From assembly GCA_963969595.1 (NCBI GenBank), contig OZ018410.1, positions 2,356,001-2,420,000 of the forward strand: 64,000 nucleotides of DNA. The letters are read 5' to 3'. Positions 1 through 11,362 of the stretch are shown here, piece by piece. The DNA comes from Neckera pumila. Taxonomy: Eukaryota > Streptophyta > Bryopsida > Hypnales > Neckeraceae. The notes beneath the pieces were generated by a model, which was given only the letters and a program-made list of their open reading frames with translations, was not told the origin of the DNA and made no database searches. Each line of letters starts with the position of its first letter. Position 1 is the stretch's first letter. The position numbers and the translations under genes were made by a program.

Positions 1-557
1 TTTGAAGAAAAAGTGAAGAAAAATCATATTAAATAGAAAAATATTTCAAATAATCTGAAAATTTCACTGTAAGTGTATATCACAATGAAAAACATCATGG
101 TGTAAACTCAATTTCTGTATCATTCTATAATTAGAAAATAATAGACATTGACAATACACCCAATGTTCAAATTGCAATAAAACATGCAATATTAGGAATT
201 TTTTCAAAATTCAAATTGAAGTAGAAACTAGCATAGATGACCTTCATTTTGTTAGTTTGACTCAAACTCAAAAAATATCATTTTTGTAGAGAAATTTCAG
301 ATTTAAAGCAAGGAGCAACAACTTCCCAAAATACTCTAAAATAGCATATTTTGTGATCCGTTTTTTTTAATAGCTTCTCATTTCCGTTAAGACAAAAATT
401 GGAAAGAGTACAAACTCAATTGGATACTCTTCATAATCCAATGTGAAAGGCCAACATGGAAAAGGAGGATGACAAAAAGCTTTTGAACTCTTCTTAGCTC
501 AACAGTGTTTTCATTAGAACGCCACGGAATGACATCCGTGACGTTCTAGAGTTAATT
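1..557. other. AT-rich spacer
   Basis: I see no gene here. The stretch is AT-rich with short homopolymer runs and leads into the left end of a TTAA-type element. Confidence 0.6.
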
Positions 558-1491
558 TTAAAATCCCTAAAGGACCAACATGCGTTTTTTGGCCGTATAG
601 AAATTTTAGGCAGGTACGTGTGACTAGATATATCCATATTTGAGGCTGAAATTTTAATAGAAGGTGGGGGTGAGGAATATCTTCATGTGTACCAAGTTTC
701 ATGACATTTCAAAATACGAGTCAAAAGTTGTGACCCAATCTGTTACTTTTTTTCGTAACTGGGTAGTTTGGGCAGATCAGAAAAAATCATTTTTTCTGGA
801 ATTTTTTTTTTGAAATTGGTTCTCTACATTTATATATACTTAAAAAGCTTTGAGTTATTCCATTTCAATTAATGAGTCAAAAATTATGAGGGTTATTGAA
901 TTACGGGTAGTTATGGATTCTCTACTCTAAAAAAAAATTTAAAGTCATTTATTTAACTCAATTTTCAATATTCTTGAAAAAAAAAGTAAAGCCTAGGATG
1001 TAGATTGATTATTTCAACATTACAACCGTTGGGATTGGCATTTTTAAATTCCATGATTAAATTTTTAACAATTTAGTATTTTGAATCATTTTCTACTTCT
1101 TTCTACTTACTATTTTTTTCCTATATGTTGTACAATTCCAAATGATGTGAAAATTTTCAAGCATATAGACAACTTGTTTAGAAAACTGAATTCAAAGAAG
1201 TACCACCTTTATTAGCATTTTTTCATTGAAAAGTGAGCTTGCAAGTGCAGCTGCCCGGTTTTTCGCAAGATTGAAAAAATGGTTTTCAAGACTTTGAATG
1301 CTTATATCTTATGATCCACACGGTGGAATTTTCTAAAATTTTTACCACATGTTTTCAAAATATCATACTACATGATCCTATGGTTACATGTGTCAAAAAT
1401 TGTTATTTTCCAAAAATTTGGTAGTTGTATTAGAAATGGCAATTTTGGAGCGTTTTTGATGATTACATAGTCATGAAACTTTAGGGGTTAA
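558..1491. mobile_element. TTAA-flanked non-autonomous element, family A, copy 1
   Basis: This copy aligns almost base for base with 32272-33203. Its right end is an intact CTTTAGGGGTTAA. Its left end is slightly damaged and reads TTAAAATCCCTAAAGG where the other copy has TTAACCCCTAAAGG. There is no coding capacity. The terminal inverted repeats begin CCCCTAAAG directly inside TTAA, which is the arrangement expected of a piggyBac-type short element. The superfamily is inferred because no transposase is present. Confidence 0.75.
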
Positions 1492-1798
1492 AGAACGACA
1501 ATTGATAATTCCACTGTGCGCATGCATTACATTATGCAATACCAGACAATGTAAAAGTCTACTAGTCCAGAAGCATAACATGTCGCACTAAAAATTTACA
1601 ACGGGCAAATTATACATTCTGCGAAAGTTGTTTATAAAGCCAAAGAGATGCAAACAACATCTCACATTTACATCATGTGCATACCAAACGCACTGTACAA
1701 TGCAAAAGAGATTGACATCATTGACATCCCCAACTGGTGCAAACATCCTGTCCTGTGCAAATGTACACTACCGAAGTGTAACTTGGATGCGAGTTCGT

Positions 1799-2508
1799 TC
1801 AAGTAGTGAACTTGGATTCGTCGATCGGACGACCAGCAGCTTCCGCCGCCTCACCACCAGACATGTCATTGGTGGCAGAGCCACCCTTCTTGCCCATCTC
1901 CACGTACCCCTCGTGCCCCAGCTGCTCAGCACGAGTCTGACCGCCCTTGCTCCGGCCTGCAATAACACATGCATCATACATCACGTGAGACTTCTTCAAT
2001 ATCCATTACAATGGCAAGAAATTAACTTCATAACTGTCACGATCGACTATTTTGCATGGCATGGAAGAGAATCAGCCAGCTAACCACAGAAATCAAGAAA
2101 ACTTGTTAGCTGTACGTATCCATATCTTTCACACATGCAATGGCGCGCAACCTCGAATACAGAGTGCATTCTCAATTTCCACCCCTTGGTTTCGATGACA
2201 GGACAGAAGCTGCGATTAGCTAGAGAAAATGATATTACAGAGGACTGAGAAAAACGTCCCATGCCATGATCGACAAGTTCTTCATTAGACCATCTATTAC
2301 CCACATTCTCATTCCGGCCAAATCTCAGGACCACAACGTAAACTGACGACATTGCATCAAGAACCATAAAGGACTTCGACTTTGAAGGACTAAAAGACAT
2401 ACCCTCAGCAAGGTGCTCCTGCGCTTCCACGCTCAAGCCGCCCGTTCCTCCAGGCACCACAGTCTCGCCTGCAGCAGCCCGGGCGTCCAAGTCCTTCTTT
2501 CCAGACAT
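1799..2508 (-). CDS. Em: Group 1 LEA (Em) protein, two exons
   Basis: Em proteins are small, very hydrophilic, glycine-rich cytosolic proteins that accumulate in drying seeds or spores and in desiccated bryophyte tissue and protect cell contents during water loss. The exons are 2508-2403 and 1956-1799, joined in phase (GAGG|GTATGT donor, TTGCAG acceptor) to give 87 residues. The product opens [20 protein letters not shown], carries one copy of the group 1 LEA 20-residue motif ([14 protein letters not shown] then MGKKGG) and ends DESKFTT. Length and architecture match single-motif Em proteins. An ATG 45 bases further up is in frame, but homologues start at MSG, so I used 2508. The 446-bp intron is normal. 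Minus-strand sequence upstream holds a TATA box, two RY boxes and an ABRE core, consistent with ABI3/ABA control. The gene looks intact. Confidence 0.93.
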
Positions 2509-2660
2509 GGTGATGGAATGTAAGCTTAGTGACGGTAAAACACTAGAAAGCAAGCTCTGCTTCTGTCAACAACAAAGATAAAAGCTTCCACTGGTATGAC
2601 GCGCAACTTGGAAAATGTTGGAATGGAATGTGATGTGATCGATCAGCTGGCTGTTTCGAT

Positions 2661-2667
2661 CTTTATA
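2661..2667 (-). promoter_or_regulatory. TATA box of the Em gene
   Basis: TATAAAG on the minus strand lies about 150 bases before the Em start codon, so transcription would start near 2630. Nothing else in the 5' flank resembles a TATA box as well. Confidence 0.55.
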
Positions 2668-2822
2668 GTTGCTGGGTGGCGGCCTTGACTAAATTAGGAT
2701 TTCATTCATCCATACTCGATGTCGGTTGGTGTGGTACTGTGGTGTTCTGCAATTATCGACAGTAGAAAGGCTTCAGCTACAAGCTGGGCACTGCACAGTT
2801 TAGTCCGGCTCTTCCCACTTGT

Positions 2823-2948
2823 CATGCATGAGGAACCGCACGTTTGGGCCGAGCGTGTTTCTTAATGGCGCCGCACTTCGATTTCGATGTGCTTGTTACA
2901 GTTTGGTTGCCTTGGCCATGTGAGCCATTTGGCTGCATTGCATGCATG
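2823..2948 (-). promoter_or_regulatory. RY boxes and ABRE core upstream of Em
   Basis: Two perfect CATGCATG palindromes (2823-2830 and 2941-2948) flank a minus-strand ACGTG core (2839-2843). RY boxes bind ABI3/VP1-type B3 factors and ACGTG is the ABRE core bound by bZIP factors. The pair is the classic control module of Em promoters in seed plants and mosses. Function here is inferred from position about 160-280 bp upstream of the TATA box. Confidence 0.6.
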
Positions 2949-3037
2949 GACACTAGTCACACTACACTTGGCAGCAGGGTTTGTTTCTGCAATTTAATGT
3001 CCAGTTGCTAAGAAAAAAAGGGGCAGTTTCAAGCTTG

Positions 3038-3292
3038 CTAGTGTGCCCTGTGCCGTTGCCACAGTCAAAATAAAAGTAAAAAGCAATTTTTTAAGTTTTT
3101 TAATCCGACCATAGAAACTTTGAAATTCAACATCCTTCACACCGTAGATCCAAACACCACAAAATAAAGCCCATGCACCCCTCCTCACCAAGGCTTTCCA
3201 ACAAACACCAAAAATGCTACCAGGGGACATATAGTCTCAGAGATTTCACCTTAACAAATAAACAAAACAAACAGCCTAATTTAAGGTGTGGA
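3038..3292 (-). mobile_element. Helitron-like short element, copy 1
   Basis: On the minus strand this 255-bp unit begins TCCACACCTTAAATTAGG, preceded by A, and ends with a CTGTG/CACAG hairpin 7 bases before a terminal CTAG. A TC start and a hairpin-plus-CTAG end are Helitron signatures. A longer copy lies at 19844-20557 and shares both ends and interior stretches, including an AAACAAACAAACAG tract. The base after CTAG is C rather than the usual T, which weakens the call. Confidence 0.55.
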
Positions 3293-4727
3293 TAGAGAAA
3301 AAAAAGTGGATAAATGTATTTAAAATTTTTAGGAAATCTGATAGTGTGCACAATTGATGTAACTATAGGATCTGGAAAATTAGGAATGATATTATTGCAC
3401 TATAAAGTTATAGTGCAAGAAATTATAAATGATGTGAAGGTCAAGAGGTTTGACCAAGTGTTGAGAAATGGGCATTGACTTTCATGGGCAGGTGCTGAGT
3501 GTAGCAAAAATCACATCACTATAGTCGTAAAAAAATGCTAGCAAAATTACAAGAAAATATGCAACAGAGAGAGTATGCTCATCAAGAGGATACAATGTAA
3601 TTTGGAGCAGTATACAACAATAGAATTCACATTGTGGAGCTTGCAATCATTAGAGGAGTTCTTGGCCTCCGGAAGACTGTTTCTAGATTGTTCCCCTTGC
3701 TGGGAACGAGCCCCTTGTCTGAATATGATAATAATAAAAAAATATTAAAAAATAAAAAAATTTAAAATTTTATTAAAAAAATTTCAAAAAAATTTCAAAA
3801 AAAATTTCAAAAAAAAAAATTCAAAATTAATTACTTAACCATATTTAACATGGCAGTCTCTTGGCCACGTCAGATTGGAGTTCCCACAAAGTTCCTAGAA
3901 TTCCCACAGTCCGAGAACTCATGGTCTTCCAGGGGGCGGGGGCCCAAAAATCCTCTAATGTACGGAGACCTTTTAAGAAAAAGGAAGAAAATTGCATTTC
4001 CAAGAAGCAAACCATACCCTTATACTAAATGCCCAGTCACTTGTGTCACTTGCATGCCCGCATTGACCATTACAATTTCTAAAATGACTAAAAGAATAAA
4101 TTCATTACTCTATGCATTAGAAAATGGCGATGTATTGCATGCTACCATGATGTTGGCCTCTATTGCTTCTAGGATTTGCAACAAATTATATAGAGCTTGT
4201 GGTCACTCATTGCTATTAAATCTCTGTCCAAAGGCTATAACTAGCTAACCAACATTTGAATTCTTTGCAATACAGTACTCTATTGTGAAGTCCTCGCAAC
4301 ACTTGTCATTGTACAAGTGCTTGCTCTTATTGTGCACGTATTCCTACAAAATGAGAACCGCTTTTGTGTATGCATTTTTTAATCAAATTTCCAAATTATA
4401 AAAATGGAGATTGAAGACATATAGAACAATGCCCAAAGTTTGTAGCTTGATTGTAATGTTTGGGCTTAATAATTGTCATTCTAGCACAAACTTTACATCA
4501 ATCATTCCCAAATTTCTCCCTAAACCAGACATGTTTCATTTTATGTTTTTCATTCTCCCAACAACTCTTAATTATGCACTTGCCGTCATCACCAATGCTA
4601 GTAAAGAACTCACTTTGCAACTTATTTCCAAAAAAATGGATGGATTAAGATTTTTATTTTTTAATCAACTATGACTCTTCCATTTTGTTCGTTGTCCAAT
4701 TTTTGAATGTTGGAGTGCTTTTTAGAG
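3293..4727. other. Spacer with A-rich low-complexity tract
   Basis: Positions 3728-3832 are a low-complexity A-rich tract built from degenerate AATTTCAAAAA units. A 132-codon open frame at 3850-4248 (+) and an 87-codon frame at 4411-4674 (+) follow. I recognise neither. Composition matches the surrounding spacer, so I do not call them genes, though they could be relics of a transposon frame. Confidence 0.5.
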
Positions 4728-5712
4728 TTAACCCCTAAAGGACCAACTGAAGGCCTTTTTTCTGCCAAAGAACTCTCAAAACTGCCATTTCTAGAGCAAA
4801 GAGTAAAAAAATCTGAAAATTGTTTTTTTTGCACATCCAACCATTAGATCTTATATCTAACTAGTTTGAGAATGTGTGGAAAAAATTTCAGAATTTTTGA
4901 CCGCACAGAATGCAAGATATCTGCGTTCAAAGTGAAAAAACAAGATTTTCAGCACATTGCGGGACTAGATTTTTTAACTTTGAAAATTTTTAACTTAAAT
5001 TTTTTGCACTACAGAGTTTTGAGCTTTAAATCTTTATAGTAGAGAATTGGATTGAGAGTCTAGGAAAAAAAACAACTCAAAAAAACTTAATTTTCATTCT
5101 TAAAAAAATTAATATCTTTTAAAAGAGAAATATCTTAAGTAGAAGATAAATATCTTAAGATAAATAAGATTAATATATTAAGTAGAAGATAGTACAAGAT
5201 AGAAGGAAAACCTAAAATATTAATATCTTTTAGATGGAATTAAAATGCATTGATTCCAATGGTGAGATCATTCTAGCAAGAAAACTAAACTATGTGGAAT
5301 TTTTTTTTGAAAAACTGCATTCCAAAATGAATCCTACAAGTTATTTTTTTCAAGAATATGCTCTAATTGCCCCCAAAACAAGATTGTCCATAACTTATTC
5401 ATAAAAAATCCAAATGAAACAAACCAAAGCTTCTCAAATAGGCAAAAATATAATCTACAAGGAAAAAAAAAAAGTTTAAATTAAATTTTTTGCAAAACTT
5501 TTTTGCTGCTCGCTTTCCCTTGTTTTGAACTTATTTAGACATAACTTTTGTTCCCGGGCACCGATTGAAAAAAAAATTATATTCCCACAATGCTTATCAG
5601 TTTTTCTATCTTCAAAAAAAGTTTCAGAAAATCATGACAAAAATTCAGCCTGTAGGTACTTGCCCGAAATCCCATTTGTCCCCCGAACGAACAATGGTCA
5701 TTTAGGGATTAA
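4728..5712. mobile_element. TTAA-flanked non-autonomous element, family B, copy 1
   Basis: It starts TTAACCCCTAAAGGACCA and ends with the complementary TGGTCATTTAGGGATTAA (two mismatches). The interior is AT-rich, non-coding, and aligns with 34176-35096 and, more loosely, with 17243-18249. Family B shares its terminal repeats with family A but has a different interior, as expected for several short elements mobilised by one transposase. Confidence 0.75.
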
Positions 5713-7075
5713 AGGACACTGCAAACCCAAGTCATTTTGAAAGTCAAACCTCCATTTCATACAATTTTTGTTTTTAAATGTACCAATGCTTCCCTAAAAA
5801 CTTATTACATGCTTCACTACAATATTCTACTTTGTATTGTTCTATTTTCAAATTTTATGAAATTTTAAAGGTAACATCTTAAAAGCTTAGAATATACCAT
5901 TTTTTATTTTTTCATCAAAGTTTTTTTGGTGATAGCTAAAGAAATATATCAATATCACCATTGGGATTCTTGTGCTCTTTGAACTACCAATGACAAGGTT
6001 TCAAGGCCTTATTTTTGCTTCATTTTTATTCAAATATTCACATTAACTTCAATTTTATAAATTCTTCGAGAAAATATAAAAATTTTATAACTAATATCCA
6101 AAGACATGTAGTTACATCTCCAAAAAGTAAATCCAAAAATCACATTTATAGTTATATGTAAATGAGGTTTTAAAATATAATTATAGACTTGTTGCATCCT
6201 ATGAGGCTTAGAAGTATCTAGACTTTAGAGGCATATATGTTGACTGATAGCTGATATTGACTAAAATATGTGATTGCCTCCCTTTGAAAATTGAATTTAG
6301 CATTAAATAAAATTGACAAGTATTTGAAATATGTGATTAAAAAATATAAAATATTTGCAAAAAATAATCATATTTGCAGTTTGACATGGCTGACGTTTTG
6401 TCATATTAGACTCCAATTTTTGGAAAAAAATTGAAATTTTATTCAGCATTTTTTTTTGCTGCTAGTCCAAATTCAACAATACTATTATGGCCCCATTCTT
6501 CCTCTATTGTAATCACGCCTTTGAATTAAATACAAAAAAAACAAATTTATAGGTACATTTGCAAATGAATGAATGTGCAAATGAAGTTTGAAAAGTAGTT
6601 ACAAGCTCATTCTTTGAGGGTTATAAGTTTCATTAGAAGAAATATGGAGTCTCCAAGGGCTCTTGACTTTGGCTAGCAAAGCAAGAACAAAAAATTAAAA
6701 AAGTTGCAATGGAATGTGGCACCTAAGCCTTAAGGCAATCATGTTGTATATGATGAATTTTTTTAATATTTTAATGTTTTGACTTACTGTATATTATATT
6801 TGCATTACTGAATAGAGTCAATTAATCCCCTAGAGAGTCCAAATTTCTATTAATGATAGACTTCATTTAATGTAGAAATCTTGGTAGTTGTAAACTTGTT
6901 ATTGTGAACTTTGAAAGTATATGGTGACTAATAGCTAATATTGTCCCATATATTCATCAATACAATATCTAAATCTAAATGGTTACCTCAAAAATCTTTC
7001 AATTCTCATCATACTACTAAAATCATAACTCCCTCTGTAATATCACAAACGCTACCATTAATAATAAGGGCTCAT
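5713..7075. other. AT-rich spacer
   Basis: No gene is seen. The only frames are short and of spacer composition. Confidence 0.6.
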
Positions 7076-7723
7076 GCTTGCTATGCTACGCATTCATTGT
7101 ATCACATATTAGTAAAATTTTGATATATTTGAATAGAATGCATGATAATGATTTCAATAAGTTTTTGAAATAATTAATTTTAATATTTTGTAAAAGTATT
7201 TTCAATCATGCATACATAAAAATAATATTTTCACACAATGTTATATTACAAAAAATAATAGAGTAGTAGTTTGCAATCACTTTTACAGCTTTTATGATTT
7301 CAAAATTCTAATGCTACTATCAAATGATTTGAGAAATTTATTCAATTGAAGCAATTTTGGTTTCACAACAATTACGTTGTTCATGAAGTTTTTGAAGTTT
7401 ACAAGATTTTCTTTTCAATTTATCAAGTTTTTGGGTTGCCATTGTTCGTAACAATTGAGTCAACTTTTGAATGCATTAAAATAATTGTGTATCTTTTACA
7501 GTATTAACCATTGCATATATTTCATTCATCATTCAATAAATTTCTAATGTACATTTCAATATATGCTTACTTATAAACAAAATTATATAAAGATTTTAGT
7601 AATTTTTATTTGAAAATTTATTGAAATTTTTGTTTTGCATTATCTCTAATACATAAAAATTCTAATAAAATTCTAATGAAATTCTAATGATGAATGCGTA
7701 GCATAGCAAGCGCCAACCGCTAG
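7076..7723. mobile_element. Element with 22-bp perfect inverted repeat and CTAG end
   Basis: A 22-base sequence at 7076-7097 (starts GCTTGCTATGC) recurs as its exact reverse complement at 7690-7711. The right copy is followed by GCCAACCGCTAG and then T. The inverted repeats plus a CTAG|T end suggest a short Helitron-related or MITE-like element about 650 bp long. The left border is uncertain and there is no coding content. Confidence 0.4.
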
Positions 7724-7809
7724 TTCTATTTAAATTTGAATTTTTTATGACCACTGTTTTATAAATTAATTGAACCCCAAAGGTTTTCATTTTCTTCCTC
7801 CAAAATCTT

Positions 7810-8510
7810 TTGAATTCCCTCAATTTTAGTCTTGTGCTTCATAATTCTATTATTTTTGTCTTAGCTCTATTTTATGATTTTCATCCTTGTTTAATTCACC
7901 ATTTTTGTTCTGCATTAGTGTTACCATTCTCATTCTACTTTCATTCCACCATTTTTTTCCGTTGGCTTCATTCTACCATTTTCATCTTGGCTTCATTTGA
8001 CCATTCTCGTTTTGCCTTCATTTCACCATCTTAGTCTAGGCTTCATTCCAATAATCTAATTGTAGCTTCAAATTTATTTGTAGCTTCAAAAAGCCTATGG
8101 TTGTAAAGCAAATCCTACATTTGTCAATACAAAACCTCCAAAGGTAATTCCAAAAATCATCTAAACCAATTCCAATCTAAAGGTCTTCACTACAATTACA
8201 CAAATGGAAATAAAACTTAGCCATGTGATTTTGAAATTCTATGTATTTCATCGTAGCTTCATTCCACCATTATTGTCATAATTTCATATCACCATTTTTG
8301 TCTTGACTTCATTCTACTATTTTAATTATAGCTTTAATTTTAGTCGTAGCTTCAAAAGTCCATAGTTGCACGGTGATTCCTATATTTTTCAATACAATAT
8401 TTCAAAGGTAGCTCCAAAAATTGGCTAAACTAGTTTCAACCTAAAGATTTTAATTGCAATTATATGGATGGAAATCAAATTTAGTCATATGACTTTGAAA
8501 TATATATCTG
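7810..8510. repeat. Degenerate tandem repeats
   Basis: From 7880 to 8040 a unit of about 28 bases built on GCTTCATTnnACCATTnT recurs several times. From 8037 to 8510 a larger unit of about 235 bases is present twice (about 8037-8270 and 8280-8510), recognisable from GTAGCTTCAAAAnnCnATnGTTG and the following motifs. The open frame that reads through the first part is a by-product of the repeat. Confidence 0.6.
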
Positions 8511-10402
8511 TGTGTGTGTATATGTCCCATAGATCACTCCATAAATTAATGAAACCAATTTAGATCTAAAGATCATCATTGGAATGAAGTTTATTACTAT
8601 TATCTCTATTTTTTTAGATATTTCTTTCTATTTTGAACAATTTTGTATTTACTACGATTTTTATGTAGAAATTAATTTCAAGAAATTTTAATGTTTTTTT
8701 AATGTTTTTAATTATGAAAAAATGAACATAATATTTAAATATATATTACTATATATGAAAAAATCAAATGTGAGTTTCAATATAGAAATCTAATGAAGTT
8801 TGATCTGATGAGAATATAAACTATGCTTTATTTATTAAGTTTTTAACTCAAATTTTTACTTCACATGAATGAAAAGTTATTTTAGGCCAAACATTATTAC
8901 ACTTAAATACTTTGTTCATCATTTAGAATTTATGCACTTCAAAGAATTTAGAAGATAAAAGTAACTCCATCTACAACAAACCTTAATTGTTGTAGAAGCT
9001 TTTGTAGCACGAAGGAAAAGTAATGAAGAATTTTGACATAACTGCTAATGAAGCAACACTACAAGTAGTTGAATAAATTTTGGAAGCACTATGAATTTGT
9101 TATAAATTTTTAATGATAAGATAACTTAGGTGAGTCTAAAATCTAGTTGATGCATATTTAAAAATTGCATTTATAATACACAATATCAAACATTAGTCAA
9201 TTAAAAATGTTGCAGTAAACTTCTTCCATTGATCTATCCCAAGAACAAAATATAAGCATTATAAAAGACGCAGTGTTCACTATGACTTGTCCAATATGAT
9301 TGTAACTCAATAATGACTACAAAATGATTGTTTTGTAGCCATTGTAGACAAAAAATGATCTCGACAGTCATTCTAGACAAGTCATATACGCCGTTGTTTT
9401 TTGGAGTGATAAGGTAATTATACCTAAAATGGACCACTCCTGAAAATTGACCCCTACTTTTGAAGGGAAATTAAATAGGGAAGATACCCAAAATGGTGCA
9501 CATTACAAAGATAAGTGTGAGGTAGAGTTAGAGGCCATTTTGAGAAATATGTAGCTCTATTTATAGTACTATAGAGGTGGCAACCTTACATGTGATCAAT
9601 TCTGGGTACACTTTATGTTGTTTTAACTTCTTCTCTATAACATGTTTTGATACTACTAATGTCATTTCTTCATGTGCATCAAGTGGATTTTGGCATCACC
9701 TAAATGATACTTTTAGCACCCTACACCTTGCATCTTTGAAAATTCATAAATAATTTACAATGCTTCCAACAATTATGGAACTACTTGCATTTTGATTCAT
9801 AGTCCTTCACCTATGTACAAAAATTGTTGTTTATTTTTTAGAGCATATTGGTTATATCACAGAGCTTATTTGTGCAATTTTAGGTGTAGTTACCTTTGTA
9901 AAGAACCAAAATATGTGTAGGACAATTGGACAACAACTTGGTTACAAGATAACAAGATACAAAAAGAAATTGATTGAAGCATTTTTTAGAAACATTATGG
10001 TTAGAACATCATTGGGGAAGTGCTTATATATGCACAATGCCTATTCACATGCGCAAGGGCCTCCAATCAAATCCACAGAACAAAAAAAGCGACCAAAGCT
10101 TTTTGATTGTTTCCATAACAAGTGAAAGGTTAGTTTCCAAGCAAGGCGTTAAATGGAAAGAAAATTCACCAAAAATTATCCCTTTAAAAAACTTGCCGTG
10201 ACCTATAAGGGAAATGTTTGTTTCCAAACAAGAGGTTAAACGGTTCACCAAAAATTACCTCACACTTCATAAATAAGCTCAATCACTATCCAAAATGATC
10301 ATCAACTCCACCTTCTTGATGGTTCTCATACACCTCACATTTTTAGTAATTATCTAGGTTATTTTCCATCCAAACAAAGGAGGGCAACATTTTAATCATT
10401 AT
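8511..10402. other. AT-rich spacer
   Basis: No gene is seen. A direct repeat of about 50 bases occurs at 10126-10184 and 10205-10258 (shared GTTTCCAA and TTCACCAAAAATTA). Confidence 0.55.
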
Positions 10403-10644
10403 CTACAAAAAATAGTGAAATTGAGTTGCCTTCATAATTAGGGTGCCTTGTTCTAAGAAAGTTACTTTACAAGCCATCAAAGTCAACAAATACTTCTCTA
10501 TATATTTCCATTTGTACACATAGAGGTTCATGAGCCCAATACCTAATTCAAAGATAGCTCATTCTTGTAGAAAACTTCAAATATTTTATAGTATCAAATG
10601 TCAAGAATTAGTATGGGGCAACCTAATTTCACTATTTTGTGTAG
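10403..10644. mobile_element. MITE, family D, copy 1 (242 bp)
   Basis: The ends are inverted repeats of about 28 bases: CTACAAAAAATAGTGAAATT at the left and the reverse complement form AATTTCACTATTTTGTGTAG at the right, each followed inward by GnnTTGCC. The same ends occur at 15652-15877 and 17489-17597. I could not find a convincing target-site duplication. Confidence 0.65.
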
Positions 10645-11362
10645 GATATTTCCATCCGAAAAGTAAAGATCAACATTCCACAAGGATTATTTTTTGGTAG
10701 AGTTTCAATATAGAATTACTATAGATTGGCAGCAAGAAATCTTTGGAATTTATGCTCAACATTGTAAAATTGAGTTAGCCAAACATTAATTATATCTTAA
10801 ATCATGGAGGATTCTAAATGTGAGATACCTTTGCTCTCTACCCTTGCATGATACAGTATCCAAGAGAAATGTAAAATGAACATTTCAACAAATGCAAAAT
10901 CCTCCACCAATATAGCACATTGTGCAAATTCTACAAGCAACATGCAAGGTATGGAAAGGATTAATTTTAGAAGTAACGTTTATCTTATCTTGTCTCAAAA
11001 TATTGGTGAGGACAATGATCACCTTACTACTTGTTCAATGGCGAACTTCGAGAAATTGGCACTTTCACAGATGCCCGGCGAGGACCTCAGATCTATACCA
11101 GTCCTACTTTTCAGTCCCAAATTTGGTGCTCTGACACACGCCATTCTAACGAATCTGACCTGGACAAATTATGTCTCCACAGGCCCTTCTCCTTAACACG
11201 AAGTTCCTACAATTGGGGCGTGTAAAAATGAAGCTAATGATCAATTAGACAGTATGGAAGGTAAAATCTCAGTTGCACAAATCTTACATTCTAAATTCTA
11301 AAGTTACATAGTCCAACAAGACTCTGTTGATGGCAGTAATAAGGGCATTGAAGACCAACCCA
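10645..11362. other. Spacer and probable 3' flank of the EMB8-like gene
   Basis: Base composition rises towards gene level after about 11030, but I recognise no coding segment. The last part probably contains the 3' UTR of the minus-strand gene that ends at 11363. Confidence 0.45.

Noticed and set aside
3850..4674. Two plus-strand frames as possible genes
   Set aside because: There is no recognisable domain, composition is that of the spacer, and no splice continuation was found.
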